Counted from the first letter of the stretch, positions 1 to 14,449 are shown. The stretch: DNA of 64,000 bases from Mesaphorura yosii (GCA_009869945.1 WIXG01000240.1:1-64000); one strand, 5' to 3'. The notes: a model not told the origin generated them from the sequence alone. Numbers and translations: made by a program.

Positions 1-118
1 TCAGTAGCAGTTGAGGCAGGGGGCAGTTGACTAGGGGCAAATGACGGGGGCCAGTTGACAGGGGGGAATTGGGAGGGGGCAGTTGTCGTAGGGGCAGTTG
101 ACTAGGGGCAGCTGTCAT
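1..118. repeat. G-rich minisatellite-like repeat at left edge
   Basis: About eight degenerate copies of a 14-16 base unit close to GGGGCAGTTGACTA, running off the left edge. G-runs of three to six occur at 19-23, 34-37, 46-50, 61-66, 71-73, 75-79, 91-94 and 105-108, which would permit a G-quadruplex on the + strand. The array probably continues to the left. Confidence 0.75.
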
Positions 119-2047
119 GGATTCCGAAATAACAAAGTTCTCAAGTGGAGCTTAAAGCTTTGGTGGTGAGCAAAGTAACAAAGTTCATTCTGGTCCATGC
201 GCAACGCAACTCGAAAAGCAACATTTCCCAAGCATTAATTCTTACTCTCAAACATATTCTCGCATTGCGCGGAAGAAATTTACTGCTGTTTTACTACCTG
301 TGGACTAGGGCTCAATCAAGTTGTTTAAAACAAAATTGCAATGTTGAATTCGTCTGACGAAGAACACTCGCTCGTCTTCTTGTCACCGAGATCGAAGAGA
401 ATGCAGAACAAAGTAAACGAGCTCCACAGTGCGATCCTCGCCTCTTCCCATTCCAGTAGTACTGAGAGAGAATAGAGGAACTTTGCTCAGGAATTCCTCC
501 CGTGCCTTTTCGCTTCTGGCTGGTTAGAACGAGGAGCTGCTGGCTGGAGAAAGTACAATATCAGACACGCAGTCAAACCATCGTGAGCCATTTATATGAA
601 AGTATTTTAGTCTGAGCACGAATGCTGAGCATTTGTCACTTGAGTCGTAGGAAGCCCAAGAAAAATGCGTGTTAGTTTCAAAGAGAAAGTCTCCTCGTTC
701 GCGCGGGGCAAATTTCTCGCATGTTCCGGAGCGAAAGGACGAGACGAGACTTTGAGAGTTGAAGTATTATTTTATTTTTCTCCGTCCTTTACCTCAAGAC
801 ATGATTTACGTTTCTGGAACAATGTGAGTGCACGTTGCGGCTAAGCTCCAGTGTCAGCATCTTGTTGCCTCTGATGAATTTATAATTGGTCACTGCTTGC
901 GTGCGAGCAGAGCACGAGAGGACGACGTCATTGTGATCAAATTTCCAAACTGCTCCTGTGCTTGCGAACAGCGTGAGGAGACAAGAGGCACACTCCGGCG
1001 CTGTGTAACATCTGCATTTGCATATCCGCCTAAACTGTGTAAAATATCCCGTCCACGTTGCAAGTTGGAGCCCGCTGTAGACATTCGGATGGAAATCTTG
1101 ACGAGGTGGCAAGGTAATGCGTGCCACTGCACGGCGTACGCTACGCTACGGACCACAGGCCAGCCTGGAGTGCTCGCATGGGTTGGCGGTCCGAAAGGGG
1201 TAGTCTGCTGAATCATTGATGATCTTAGGAGTTATAATTCCAAGCGACGCTACAAAGATTCCGAATAACCTTTGTCATTTTTGTGGTTGCTTCAGAGTTA
1301 TAAAGCCTACCGCTTAACCTGGTCGCATTCCGCTCCTTTATGTTGCGGCGTAGCGTAATAATTTATGCTGCCTCTAATGAGACTTGAGTCAAACGGAAGA
1401 ATGCCCGTGTTGTTCTCCCGCCTGCCACCCTTGTAGGAATTGTGTACAATGCCTACTCACGTACGCAATGTCTTGCTCGCCTGGTGGCTGTGGCTGTACG
1501 CTGGGCAATATTTTATATCTTGGCTCAAATGCCAAAACCGATAACAAGTGCTCTTTGGAGCCCATAAACGCACGGAGCTCCGTATGAAGAGATTATTACC
1601 ACAACGCAACATTCTTCGTCTCTTCTGCTCGGTTGCACTGCACACGACTGTGTGCAAGTGAACCATACGAGTTTATTTATTGTGCAATATAAGAATTCAT
1701 AATAATGAGTTAAATCGTACCTGCGGGACAAAAAGAGGCATCGCATTGTTTCCACCGAACTGTTGGATTCAGAACTAGAGCGAACAGTCGTACAAGATGG
1801 ATTTGATAATCTAACATGAGCGGCGAATGCAACTTATGAACTCTACCTTCTAGAAGCGTAACTAAAACCGAGCATTTGTTACGACGTAATGAAGACGGAC
1901 AGGCCCAGTATTTATAAAGAAAACACGAGAAAGTGGAAGATAATGGAAACCAAGCGAAATTGGATGTGAGTGAAATTATACGCGGGTGGTAAGCGTTTAC
2001 CTCCGTCATCTTAATATTGCATAGGGCAAGGAGCAAGATTCACGGGA

Positions 2048-2074
2048 TATAAAACTCTGAGAGACAGCAGTCAT
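2048..2074 (+). promoter_or_regulatory. Possible TATA box and initiator
   Basis: TATAAAA at 2048-2054 preceded by CGGGA, with TCAT at 2071-2074 placing an initiator-like A at 2073, 25 bases from the first T. This spacing suits an animal core promoter. Such matches arise by chance in AT-rich DNA, and no downstream 5' UTR exon could be fixed. Confidence 0.2.
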
Positions 2075-5000
2075 ACTCGCTTCCTCGCGTTCCGGAGAAA
2101 CTTTCCGAGTTGTACGGTTGTGCTGTACCCACAAACATAAATTCATATTCAAATCCAGAAACAATGCGTGGATACAAAAGATGGAGGGAAATGAATTATT
2201 TGCAGAATAAAATTCACTTTAGGTTGCCGGAGAACAAAAATATGGGCAACATAGCCTTAGAATTATTGCCCGAACCGCATGTAAATAAATTCGGGTGCTA
2301 CCCTTTGTGTTAATGCGCGAATTCCGGATGGACCGAAACGCGTGCGTTTTTTGCCTCATTACTCATCCAAATTGATCTGTCTGAAATGAAAAGATTACAC
2401 AGAATCGTTTCGTGAGTTGGAGCTGCAGCTACCAAACTTTGTCGTTGAGGATTTAAAACACATGCCAAGGTCGCTTCCATGCTGCTTGATAATGGCGGTG
2501 ATTGTTCAAGAGAAAGCAGACTGCCTCTCACGCCATAAAATCAATATGGAACTCGAAACTTGCGTACGTTGCCGCCATGAGTTGGAGCCATTGTTGAATT
2601 ATCAAGTTGTGGCACGTCGCGAGTAAGTCCGAGTGTCATAGTCGGTAATTACCCTCTTCAACTTCCGAGTTTATAATGAACTCCCAGAAGACATCCGGCG
2701 GAACTGTATTTTGTACGCATAATTCACACCGCGATTGCTCATTGGTTTCATTATTCACTGACGTGGGGACAAGGCAAGGAAAACACAAATAAAATACGGG
2801 ACTGAGAGCACGTGCATGTGCGCGTGGAGAGAAAGTATTCATAACAAACGAATTACGCGAATTTCGCAACCCTTCATTTCCTCACGAACTCACAAAACCA
2901 CTGATTGCAACCTGAGTCTCGAGGACATATGGAAACAAGCACCAAACATAATTACGAACTTGTGTAAAATTTAAATTATAGACTCCAACTCAGGCTGAAT
3001 TCGACGTGTGGAAGCCGCAGGTTGTCCGAAAGACGAAGCCAATTTTTGCAAGGTTTCTGCAAAGTAATTGCTCGCTGGTTGTAAATTTAGCTTGAGGTGA
3101 TTCTTTTACAACTTTTTCTAAATTGTATATTTTTGGAGAAAAATCTATACACAAAATCAATAGGAACGGCAAATAGGGATAGATTGTTTGTGTATCCGTT
3201 ATATACACGCGTAATAATGCAGTCTATCGCTTACAAATGCGCACATGCAAATGATACTGACGCGGGTTCATCATCTCGCTGGTCGGCTGCAGACCAGGCA
3301 TTTGGCGTACATGAATGGTCGAACGTCGCAACGCAACGAGAAAATAAATGGCTCCTTGTTCAATATCGTTAATGACCGGAAGCCGGCATACAATTATTCG
3401 CACTTGTTTACTTTTCCGCTCGTTTTCCTTCCGACGATGTACGGCCGGCGCATTGGAACGAAGATCCGGTCGTTGGGATTCAGGAATCCGGCTCCAGTTA
3501 CTCGATGACTAACCAAAATCAGCAATTATTGCACGCCAGGTCTTCTGCATTACGGATTTGGTATCATTAATTCTGATGATATACAATTCGGCCAGAATTT
3601 CGAATTGAGACCGCCGAATAATTAAGTTCCTGACAGAAATACTGTCTAACGTACCTCAATGGCTACGTTTAAATTTAAGTTGGTGATTTTGCGATATAAA
3701 TACACTGCGCATTAAGCAGAGGAACAGAGTCGTGAATAACAATACAGTGAAGACTCAAAATGGTGTAATTACCAAGTTTACTTAATTGATCGGTATTAAG
3801 CGTCTGCTGGGTCGATTCGTTTATCGGAAATTTCCTATTGATTTTCCATGAATGCTGTATGCATATCGCCTTTTCCATCTGCGACCCGTGCCGTGAACGT
3901 GGAGGAAGTGTATTTATTTACTGTTCACACAAAGTTCAGCGAGGCTTGACAAAGAATTTTCCTGTTCACGGAAGCGAGCTAGAAACTACGGCCAGTGAGT
4001 TCTTTTGGAATATGCAGACGAATGTCTCAGCTGCAAGCACCAACCAACAAAAATTTTAAATTTGAAAAGTCTCTCTCCACTCCGAGTCGATTGAAAATAT
4101 TTATCAAAGATTTCGTTTGAAAATATTTTCATATTTATTTTACTCTCATCTCGAGTCTATTGCACGCAGTTCAAGCAAACATGTTTAAGAATTCATGCTG
4201 CCATCCATCAAAATAGACGTCCAATTTCCCTACAGCATGTTCCTTGAACAGTTAACATAAATTCGGATTTCCCGTGCCCTCCTCGAGGGAAAATGCGAGG
4301 AATTTCATTGATAAATCAAAATATGTCAATAATAAATCCGATGAGGAATTCAAGACCATGTATTCAGCTAAAATACTTCTAGCAACCATTCATTAGCAAA
4401 GGTATGTGAGTTGAAAAGGTATTCAAGGAGCAACCAACAAATGACAAATTAAATTAATAAGTATGGTTTTAACGTGCAAGAGTATTTTTATCTCGAATGT
4501 AACAAAACACGAATAAATGTCTCCCACTGGAAATGACTCACAGAGCTTTTCGTGAAGTGTCTATTTTGCCCATTCACTCACATCCTTTCGTAGTTTTGGC
4601 CATGTCTGCATGTTTCTTGGAAGAATTTTGGTCAGATTGGTGCAAGAAGTCAAGATGCCTCCCTCTTCGTTTGTACAGCGGCAAATTTAAAGCAAGGTGG
4701 ACATTTTGAGAACAGGAGCCGCTGTTATAATTACAAGGAGTTAGAAACCACACAACGTGGACAACGAGTACCTCAGTTTTGGAAGGCTTTGGCAAAAACT
4801 CATATACAATTTTGAATTGTGATTGCTGAACAAGCGGCAGATGCAAAGTCTGAAGCCAGAGCGGATTAGAAAGTGGAGCAGATGGACGAGTGCAATAACA
4901 CAATTATATTTAATTTCCACCGGGTAGAGGTCACGTAGACTTTCACGTTTAATCCGTATTCATGAACTCGTGTAATTGGGGACTGGAACGTGTTTCTCGC

Positions 5001-8000
5001 ACTTTTTCCAAGAAAATCATAGCAAAACTTTAAAATACGTGCAACGAGAAAGCCGCAGGACAAGAAATGAGTTGAAATGATAGGCGCACGCTGAAGCCTT
5101 CTGTTTTGTTGCCAAGACTTTCAATTGCTTCTTTCTCTCCTTTAAACTCTCTTCGTCCAACTTTGTTATCCTCTCTAGTGGTAGTCATTAAAAATTTCAG
5201 CGAATCACTTGAATTTGATCGCTCCAATTCTCGACTTCCTTTAAAGTAAATTTTAATTGGGAAAAGTATTATTTCTGAGGCAACGTGCAAACAAGCAAAC
5301 TTTCGAGACTTTATTTCGTGTGCGAGCCTCTTTCCAAGGAGCTCTTAAACAATGCGCTGGTCCGGGAGGTGACACAGAAACGCCAAATCTTAAAAGACAA
5401 CACAGGGGAGCTTGACGAATTAATTCAATTTCTCAGGGTAGATTATCTGATGCCTTGCGTTAGAATCTGATTGTTTTCAAAAATTTGAATTTGCATACTC
5501 ATTGAGTCGAGATTCTATTCTGTTTGACGGCGGACTTCATCTTACGGGGAATACTCATAGTGTTGTAATGCAAATTAAGGGCAGAGAGAGCAGGTTAATT
5601 TTCAAACTCGAATGCTTGTTCAGCACGTGTTGGACACAAACTCCCGCGTAGAATGTGCCAGAGCACGGGAGCGTTATTTCAGCATTCTTTTCAAGTGTTC
5701 GTGCTTATGTAAATCGACCACCAGACCACCTCAACCCTTCTCCAGCCACGTTAATATAAACTTCTGGCTGGCTTTATCCAATGAATGGGAATCTGAATTT
5801 GTTGGCTCTGTTCTTGACAGGTTGATCATTCATTTGCTGTGGCTGTTAGAAAAGAGCAGACATGAAATGATCTGAAAGAAAGGTTTCAAAAGTTCAAATT
5901 CATAAAAGAATCATTAAATGAAAAGATCAAGGTTGGGGTCGTGTACTAATTTGGCTTTATGCTGCTTGACTTGACAGCATGCGATTGATTTCATAAACTT
6001 GCGCTGTGTTTTGTAAAAATAAACTTTATGAAGTAACACAATGGAGGAAGCACATGTTCGCGATCGTAAAATGCAACCTTTGAATACATTTTCTGCCGAT
6101 TTGCTTCTTGGCATCGTGAAAAGGCTGTATGGCAGTACACTGAACACCTTCCTCAATTGCGCGTATCAGTCTGGGCAAATCTTCCGGATAGAACTTTAAA
6201 ACGTAGGAAATGCGATGTATCAATGTGTACGGAACGGAATTTGTCATCAGGAACTGAGCACCTGACACAGCGTGATTCAACATTCCTGAATTAATGAGAG
6301 CATGCGGCGTAGCTCTATCAAAATAGCAAAAGGGTTTAAGAGATTAGGCGCCAGTCGACGTAAGAATAACAGAAAGGTGGTTTGGGTTTGAATAATTCAT
6401 GATTGCTTGGTCGAGAAAATGTGTGGCCAAAAGAGCAGCACACTTTAAGCCGCGTTCTATGAAGGAAAAGAAACTGGAATCGAAATCGTCAAGTTTTGTG
6501 GGACCATTAGTGACCATTTTAGGGCTTTCAGGCCTCAGATTTACGTCCCGATTTGTTTCAGGTGTTCCAGGATATTTAAAACTCTGAGAACGAATATTTT
6601 CATTTAATTAATAAATCTGTAGCCTCTTTATGTGAACGTTGGAACTTGACATTCGTACATTTCTCTGAACGTCCTTGCCCTAAGCTGAAGGAAATGAGTT
6701 TCAGTCCACCGTCTTACGAGTAAATAATGCGTTTGTTCTTCATTTGGAGTGACGGCGTAGTGTTGGAGTAGCAAAACTCCTGAAATGTCGGAGCTGTCGT
6801 GTTGCTTCAATGTGACATGTGTCGCACGCACGTTCAATCAGTTTCAGTTTACATATTATAATCACGTAACTACGTCGTTTCTAAATGGTTTATGTTTGAA
6901 GCAGTTCCTTGGTTTGACTTGGAGAAATGTTTTCATGGCACAATCCGAATTTTACTGTCTGGACATGTGAGAATATCATTTGCTTCTCATTTCTTGGCTA
7001 TTAATGCCAGCTCAGTGACATGCCATTATACTTTGGTCTCTGCATTCGTGCTATAATCGTACTCACGTGCGCTATTGTAGTTCTCAGATGAGTAGCGATT
7101 CGAAGGAAAAACAGGCATGAAATTGCGAAACACTTTCTGTTTCTTTCGTTTCCAAGTTTCTGGAGGTATTATTATTAATTCATAATCTTTCCCGGAGAAG
7201 AAGCGTATTATGAACTCAGTGTGGGTGTAACAAATGTGCGTTCTTTCCCTCGACGAGCTGTTGCAGGGGAATGTGAACAAGAGTGCGTGAACTCCGTGAA
7301 TACATTTCTTTGTGTCTTGCTCCAGGACAAAGGAATGGAGCATATCTCGTGGGCTCTGCCAGTGCGACTTCCATGGCTTGAACCCATTTCCCGTCGCTCA
7401 GCTTATCCAATACACCGAAATCAAAATTCATAATGAGAAAGATAACGGGTTTACGCTGAGTGTAGAAGAATGCTGGGAAATGAAAGGGCGTTTTCCATGT
7501 GCCGACTGTGAACTGCGGAGCAAACAACTGCTGATGGGCTCCGAGAAAGTATTAAACAAGTTTTTAAAAGTTTAAGTGAAAAATGTAATCATCCACACGC
7601 AAATGTTGAATGGAGCTGGTTGAAACACACAAATGAGAATGAATGGAATGAGAATGAAATGGAATTAAAAATGAAATCAAAATCAAAATCTACGATCGAC
7701 TGCCTGCCCTTTTACTCTCACCATTTTCCCATTTGGCAGCGTCGGTGATAATGATATGCATAAGTAATCTTCCCAAATATTCCCACCGAAGCTGTTTACG
7801 GCTCTTGAGTGGGTGCCCACTCTTGTTCCAGCATTGCATTGCAGAGAAAGGCGTACATTAAGATTATGCACGCAAGGTTCATCGCTCGTAACGACGGAAT
7901 TTCCTATCTCTCATCTTACTTTTTGTTTCTAAAGTTTTTTATTTCTAACTTTTATACGTGCTTTCTTCGTCGTGCTTGACGGCTGGTGAGTTTTCCTTCG

Positions 8001-10328
8001 CGCTCCCGATCCCACTTATTCTCTACTGCTGGGTGTCAAAATATAATTTCTTCTTATTCTCACATCCACCCTACATTGTGCCATGTACTAGTCCCGTGCT
8101 TTTTATTTCTTTCAAAACTTGGTTGACGTTGCCGACTGGTTCATCTTCTTCCCTTTGATTGAATACAAGTACAACAAGTTTTGTTACTTATAACTCCGCT
8201 CCACGACGGCCGACCATGTGCGAGCATGCAAGCGCACAGTGTGCAGTACTCCGAAGTGCGAAAGTCGGTAATATTATGTTGGATATTAAATTGAATTGGA
8301 AATGTCTCTCTTAGACTGACTGAGGCCGGTATGACGACGACGATGGTTGCAGCGCAGTGCGCTATCATCTCCGTCAGAGCCAAAGAGAAAAGAAAGTCCG
8401 ACATTATTACACGTCGTCACAACCCACTCGCTCAACTCTTTCTACACAGATCAATTTTACTTTACGTTGATTTCGTCCTTCTTCATCGCGTGGACGAAAT
8501 AAATTACATATCAGCTCAGTAAGAGCGTGTAAATACTTTTTCTTGCGTCGTCGTTTGATATTAAATCTTATAACTCGATATTGAGCGCGATATTACTAGA
8601 CCTCTGATGCTGATCCTTCAAGGGGAGTCGTGATAGCTTGGCGAATCGAATTTGGTGGGATATACCTTTCACGCTTTTCTTAACTGTGGCATTATGCATG
8701 GGCCGAATCATAAATTCGGAGTGCACTGGGCATTTAGCCCACATTCTGATACATAGAAACAGGAAAGCGAGAAGGCCACGGTGAAAGTTCGCCAATTATA
8801 ATTCGACTCCATTTGAATGCTCTGTTGTTTTGCTTTTCGCTTTCTGTCTCTTCATTCTCGTCCCAATCAAAGTCGAATTAACTCGACTTTCTTCACGCGA
8901 GATCTTCTGTTCCAAGGTTTTATCTCTTCAGGCTTGTAACATAATGACTGCCCGAGAGATACCTTGAATTCACTTTGCTCATTCTGCAACTGCTACTTTT
9001 CTCGCCCAAACCACAACAGAGAAGCGCGTTGGACTATTTTCGCCTCTCTTCTCTCCCCATGACTCTATTTAATTAGATTTAACTCTCCATCTCTTCCACA
9101 ACACTGGCAATACATGTTCTCACTACGTAACTAACTAACTTCACAATCCAAGGATCAAATGAAGGCTTTCGCAAAGACAGGACTCGTCTCTTTGCTAGTG
9201 CTTACGTGTTTTGCTTCATTCAGTCCTTCGTAGCGAAGCGACAAAATGAAACCGAGTAATTTTTCTGTGGTCATAAATTTGATTAGTACGAAGGATGACT
9301 TGCATTTGCAGGCTCCGTGCGACATTTATGGGCCGTGTGGTCGCAAATTCCCTCAGACAAGAAGAGTCGCCCAACAATCTCAGTCAGGACGCACGAATCG
9401 AATATTTAATGGTTTCGAGCACGAGCCTTCCGTTAAGAGTTTGCATTTCATTAAATAACTCGATGCTTGTGAAGTTGTGGGTACTATTGATTCAACTTCG
9501 TTTTGAATCAGGCTACACAGTCGATTTTTCTAGAAAAGTGCTCGTGCGCAGCACTTCATATTTGAATTGCCAATACATTTCCAGACTGGACTTCTGCCAT
9601 GTACGACTCAAGCTAATGTAAACTCATTATGAATCCGCATATCATTTACTTTTACTTTATTTGCGCCGTATATCAAAAACTGATGGGCAAGGGAAGGCAA
9701 AACATGTCAAGGCAAGACAGCAATTTGTTCCTCCCTGATGACATGAGTAAATAAGAAACCAGACCAAATTGACATTGCCGGGCCATGCAAATTATTAGAC
9801 GAAACAAATAATCAAACGGCTATAAACGGAATTTACTTTTCTCCTACATTCCGTTTGCGACCAAACGAAGATGACAGACTGAGTAACGGAATAGCGTATC
9901 ATCTGAAGGAGCGCGGGAGATAAAAGGAAGTGAGAAAATAAGAAAGGAAATAAAGTCAACATTGAGCACGAGCGCAGTGAATGAGGCGCAACGTAAAAAT
10001 AAATCTCTGGAAAACCAGTCAACTGATTTTTGCTAATATTGAAGTTTTCAGCTTATGCTCTTGTGTTTGACTTTGAAGTTACTACAAGTCGAAGCCAGCC
10101 ACTTGTACACTTCAGTGTGTAGGACACAGAACAGTCGAAAGATACGTATAAGCGAAGAAGTGCAGCTCACACAGAAGAATCAGACGAATGCAATGTTTAC
10201 TTTCTTCTCGGAGTCGTCGAGTCTGGTAATAACCGGTCGTGTAAAATGCGAAACACAAAATGTGGAATGAATGAGGCACGCTGTGTCCCGGCCGTATATC
10301 ACTCACTGCAATAATAAATTATGTCTCA

Positions 10329-10343
10329 TTTATTATTATTATT
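10329..10343. repeat. Short (TTA)n microsatellite
   Basis: About five ATT/TTA units in tandem. Too short to be informative beyond being a simple repeat. Confidence 0.6.
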
Positions 10344-10386
10344 TGCCAACTTTTTATGTTTATTTCAATGAATATTTATTTCTTGG

Positions 10387-10416
10387 GGCGTATTTGGCCT
10401 TATGATGAAATACGCC
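10387..10416. other. Perfect 9-bp inverted repeat
   Basis: GGCGTATTT at 10387-10395 pairs with AAATACGCC at 10408-10416 across a 12-base loop. G and C runs just outside could add to the stem. No known RNA family is recognised; it may be a chance hairpin or part of an old repeat. Confidence 0.45.
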
Positions 10417-12234
10417 ATGACGTCCCCAGCCATTACGGCCATGGGTAGCGCAAATAAAGAGTTATGAGAATAGATTAAGAATTCCTTTGATTGAGTGCCT
10501 CGGCCAAACTACAAGGAAGGCTCGACGCACTCAATGCACACTTTACAACGTGAATTTATGTACTTGCCACTCTGCGGTGCAATAATAGTAATCGCATGAG
10601 GAAGGCGTGAATGGTGAATAGTGGTATAAGGACACACGCTTCCGGAACAGTCTTCGCCACCACTCGTACGGAGAAAGTGCCTTCCAAGTATGTGTAATTC
10701 ACGTGCAAACTCCAAACCACCAACGCACACTTTCCACTCAAAAAAGGAAGTGTACTATGAGCATGAACAGGAGCGTGTAATAAACTATAACACTTTACTC
10801 ATCAGAAATATGGTATACTCCGTATCAGACTTATTGCACAGGCAGTGTTGAAGTACATCCTGGGCTCTTTCGTATAATTCATGCAGAGCAGAATTTAAGG
10901 CAGCTCAGAAATGCAGCGTAATTGGTCCGAAATCACTTCGGACAACAATACTGCAACATGCTTTGCTCTATAATATGCTTTGCTCGAGACGCATCACGAA
11001 TTACGGTCCATGCAAATTTCTCGTCGGAACAGAATGAGCTACGTGTAAGATTAATCCAATAACGCTCGTACTTCACCTGAAACTTTGGAGCAAAACAGAA
11101 CTCGGTCTCGAATTTGCAGTGATAAAAGTTCGAAGGCTTTTGGTAATAGGATAAAATAATTTCTGTTCCCTTTGTCTTTCTCAATCTTACTCGACCGCAC
11201 GAGACGAAACAAGACAATCGCGTTGCCGTTGGCTGCTGTGCAGCTACAATCGCATGGTCTTTGTTTTCCGCCACCGGGGCACATGAAGTTTGTGTAGAAG
11301 CAGAATTATAAGTTCTTCACTCATTGCAATCTCCCCGGTGATAATAACTGAGAACAAAAATCAAAGTCCTTCGAGGAAAGCCTCCTCTCTTTTGGCGTCA
11401 TTGTCTCGCACCAAACGAATAAATTGTGTCCGACACTGCTTCCTCCTCAATCAGCGTTTGCCCAAAGGCGCAGTGTGAAAGAAACAGCGCAGAGCAGTAA
11501 CGCAATAAATCTTTTCCGTCATCATCGCTCATGTTCAGAGGCAAAACGTAAATGTAATTTCAGTTTCATAGCCATAAAGTGTGCTTAATTGTTGTAACAG
11601 AATTATAATTTTATAAAAGCACCAAAGATTTCCATCTCCTCATCATCTTTCAGGTTCTGCTGCGCGGCTCGTGCGTGTTCTCAGTGCCAGTGACTTTCAT
11701 GTTCGGCTGCATTACGCCTGAGCTCATTTTCAAAGACTGAGAAACTAATTTTGATGATTAGAGATGCTTTGTTTTCACCTTGAATCTAATTAGTACGGAC
11801 ACATGCACTAGCGTCACCACGTAACACGGGCGCTGTTCACGAAGAAGATCCAACCAAATTGTTATATTACAATGTCCCAAATTTTAGTGCACATCTCGCG
11901 AAGAGCACGCCGAGAGGAGAGAGAATGAAATTTCCACTTTTACTTTGTCACATTCTCTTAACTTTCAGCATGTCGCAGTCACAGCTTATAACTGGAATCT
12001 CGTGCGTGACCTAACTTATTCACATCCGAGCCTGCAGACTCACGCGACTAATGTAATAAACTTGGGCTCCTTTCCAGTGGCGGCCGCGCTCTCCCTTTGA
12101 TTCTGTACCCTTTCTCTGCCTGCCTGTAGAAACAAGCAAAGTCTTGACACGTTATAATCTATAACTTGGGCATTACCATGCCAAAAGTGCACGTTACGAA
12201 ATTTCATTCTAAACAATTCACTCGCTGTGTTTCG

Positions 12235-12257
12235 CACACAACACAACACAACACAAC
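12235..12257. repeat. (ACAAC)n microsatellite
   Basis: About four tandem five-base units of the type CAACA between CACA and ACGT. Simple sequence repeat. Confidence 0.65.
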
Positions 12258-14322
12258 GTAGGGAATAAAAGAACTCCACTCTCGGTTCTTCATGCAGCTC
12301 GGAAAACGAGAAGTCTGTCTACCAGCATTTGACGGGAAAGTGTCTCAAGGTCTTTCGTCCTCCACAATAGCTTGAATATCAAACTTTTTTTGCAATTCCA
12401 TTTCCTTTTCTTTCTGGTGTCGGATACATCACAGACAGACGCACGAAAACGCGTCTGAGAAAAGAATTACAAGTTGCGTACGGTTTCCTCATTATTATAC
12501 TGCAATAAAATGGGTACATGATCAAAGTTAATTCGGGTTGGCGTTCGCATCCCGAACGCTTTTTGCCTTGGAGAGCGGCACGCGGCAGATGTAACCCCGC
12601 TGCATTCTCACCGTGCCCACTCCAGGATTAGGTGCATTATGCATATCTTTTGCCCTTGCTCACGTTCACAGGTCGGAATTGAATTTTTAGGAGGCCCGCG
12701 CCCAGGAAAGGCTCTCTTAATGCTCTCGATACATTATGCAAAGCAAAAACATTGTGCAAGATGAGTGCGAGGTTCGTGCTCGAACACTGAGCACGCATCC
12801 GCAAGAAAAATTTAATTTATATTCTTGAGCTGCTTGTGAATTCCCATTTAATTGAAATAAACACCGTCGTACAACTCGTCAAGCAAAGATAGAATCAATA
12901 TGCTTCAAACTGACTGAAGAGGCTCGTGTCTGCTATTTGAGCCGAGCACGCAGGCAGTCAAGGTGAAGCGATGGCGCTAATCTTAAGGAGAGAGCCACCG
13001 ACGAGACGAGTTTGTCGGGTTTTCTTTTCTCCCGGAATAAAATTGAAATGTTGTATGTGAATTGGATTGAAAGAAGTGTGATGATGATTTAAATGAGTTT
13101 TCTCTCCTTTCATACTATGTCATGCCATGAAAGCTGTAACTCATGCACGCCAAAAGTTTGTTTGAAAAGTTGTCACTGAATGCGGCACGCCAGACGCCTT
13201 TGTGCTGCTCAGGGTGCTCAGCTCGTAAGCGTGTTTGTATGAGTACGAGTTTAAGGGCCTTAAAATTTCGATCTCCTTTCTGCTGTCAACTTGCGAAATC
13301 ATTTCAGCGAAGTGGTCTTTTATTTCAATATTTTAAACGTGGCCGTAGTTAAACTCTACTGAGGACTCGACGGCGACGATGAAGTTTTGCGAGTAAATTT
13401 CAACTGGCAGTGTTTTCCGCCTCGAATTGGTTTTTCGAGTGGAGCGTGAGAAGTACTCTAGACAAATAAACACTGAAGAAGCAAAATGTGTAGCAGCCTG
13501 ATTTACCTCGCATATTGTACATTTCAAGTCCTCATTCATCGAAATTCATTTTTATTCACACAGCTCGGTTGACTGTCACGGTTCAGGAATTTGGAGTCGG
13601 AGTTCTCCCGAGCCGAATTAGAAATGTTGACACGCACGAGCGAGGATGAATAAACAAATAAGTCTCGGTCGGAATGAGAAAGTTTGCAAAAATTGAAATG
13701 AGTTTGTTAATGAAAAAGTGGAAAGAGGACAGAATTTATCAGAATAATACCAGTTACAAAGCACTGATTTGAGCCCTGGGCTCCAGAGTGAAAGCATTCG
13801 CATAGGAAGTGAACGAGTCACGGACCACGATTGCCACTGAGTTTTGTTGACAAGACGCAAGGCAAAGGATGAAATCTTGCAAAGAAGTGGGAAACGAGGG
13901 GTAATGATAATTTAATAACGATAAATTGCTCTCCATTGCGTCCATCGAGTTGACACTGGAGTCCCGGGTTCAGAAAGGATCAAGATATGCGCTTTGAATT
14001 ATTTATATTTATTGCTCTCACTTCTTTCTCGGGTGAAAGAGAAAATTTCAAAGCAAAGCAAAGAAATTACTTTCTTTTTCATTCATCGAGTTATCTGCTC
14101 TCGAATTACGTTGCAGATAAGTCAACAAGGCTTGTTTGTCATGTACTGTATAAAGCACTGCACTGCATTCCATTATTTCAAAGAATTCATGCTAGACTAG
14201 ACACAGCACAGTCTTAGACTGGCAGCACGGGCGATGACACCACATGCAGAGCGACGTGTAAATGGAAAAGGATTGGCAATGGCAATAAAATTTATGACGT
14301 ATTTTCTGTGTTTTCTTTGCAG

Positions 14323-14449
14323 AATGAAGCCGGGAGTTCCAAGACCCTCAATTGCTAAAGACTCAAATGCACGTTCTGAGAGTGAAGTTGTCTATCCCTT
14401 CGGAGTACAAAATGATCTGGGCCATGTAGTTCTTACGAGAAACGCCAAG
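14323..14449 (+). CDS. Exon 1: probable start codon and N-terminus
   Basis: A pyrimidine-rich acceptor (ttttctttgcag) precedes one base and then ATG at 14324; 42 codons follow to the donor AAG|GTAAGT, ending in phase 0. The peptide begins MKPGVPRPSIAK and ends GHVVLTRNAK. It joins in frame to the Gly/Pro-rich exon 2. The one-base leader before ATG implies a spliced 5' UTR; if instead an upstream coding exon exists it must end with two bases of a codon. Confidence 0.7.

Larger units (their letters stand above)
1..14322. other. Upstream region without recognisable coding sequence
   Basis: No open frame here has domain-like sequence, codon bias or splice pairing that I can support; the longest (127 codons near 828-1211) overlaps equally long frames in other registers, as expected by chance. 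The stretch probably holds the promoter, 5' UTR exon(s) and the first intron of the 33-exon gene, and possibly the 3' flank of a neighbour. It also holds the edge minisatellite, two simple repeats and a hairpin listed separately. Confidence 0.6.

Noticed and set aside
828-1216. Overlapping 108-127 codon frames on both strands
   Set aside because: Three long frames overlap in different registers with no similarity or coding bias, pointing to chance.
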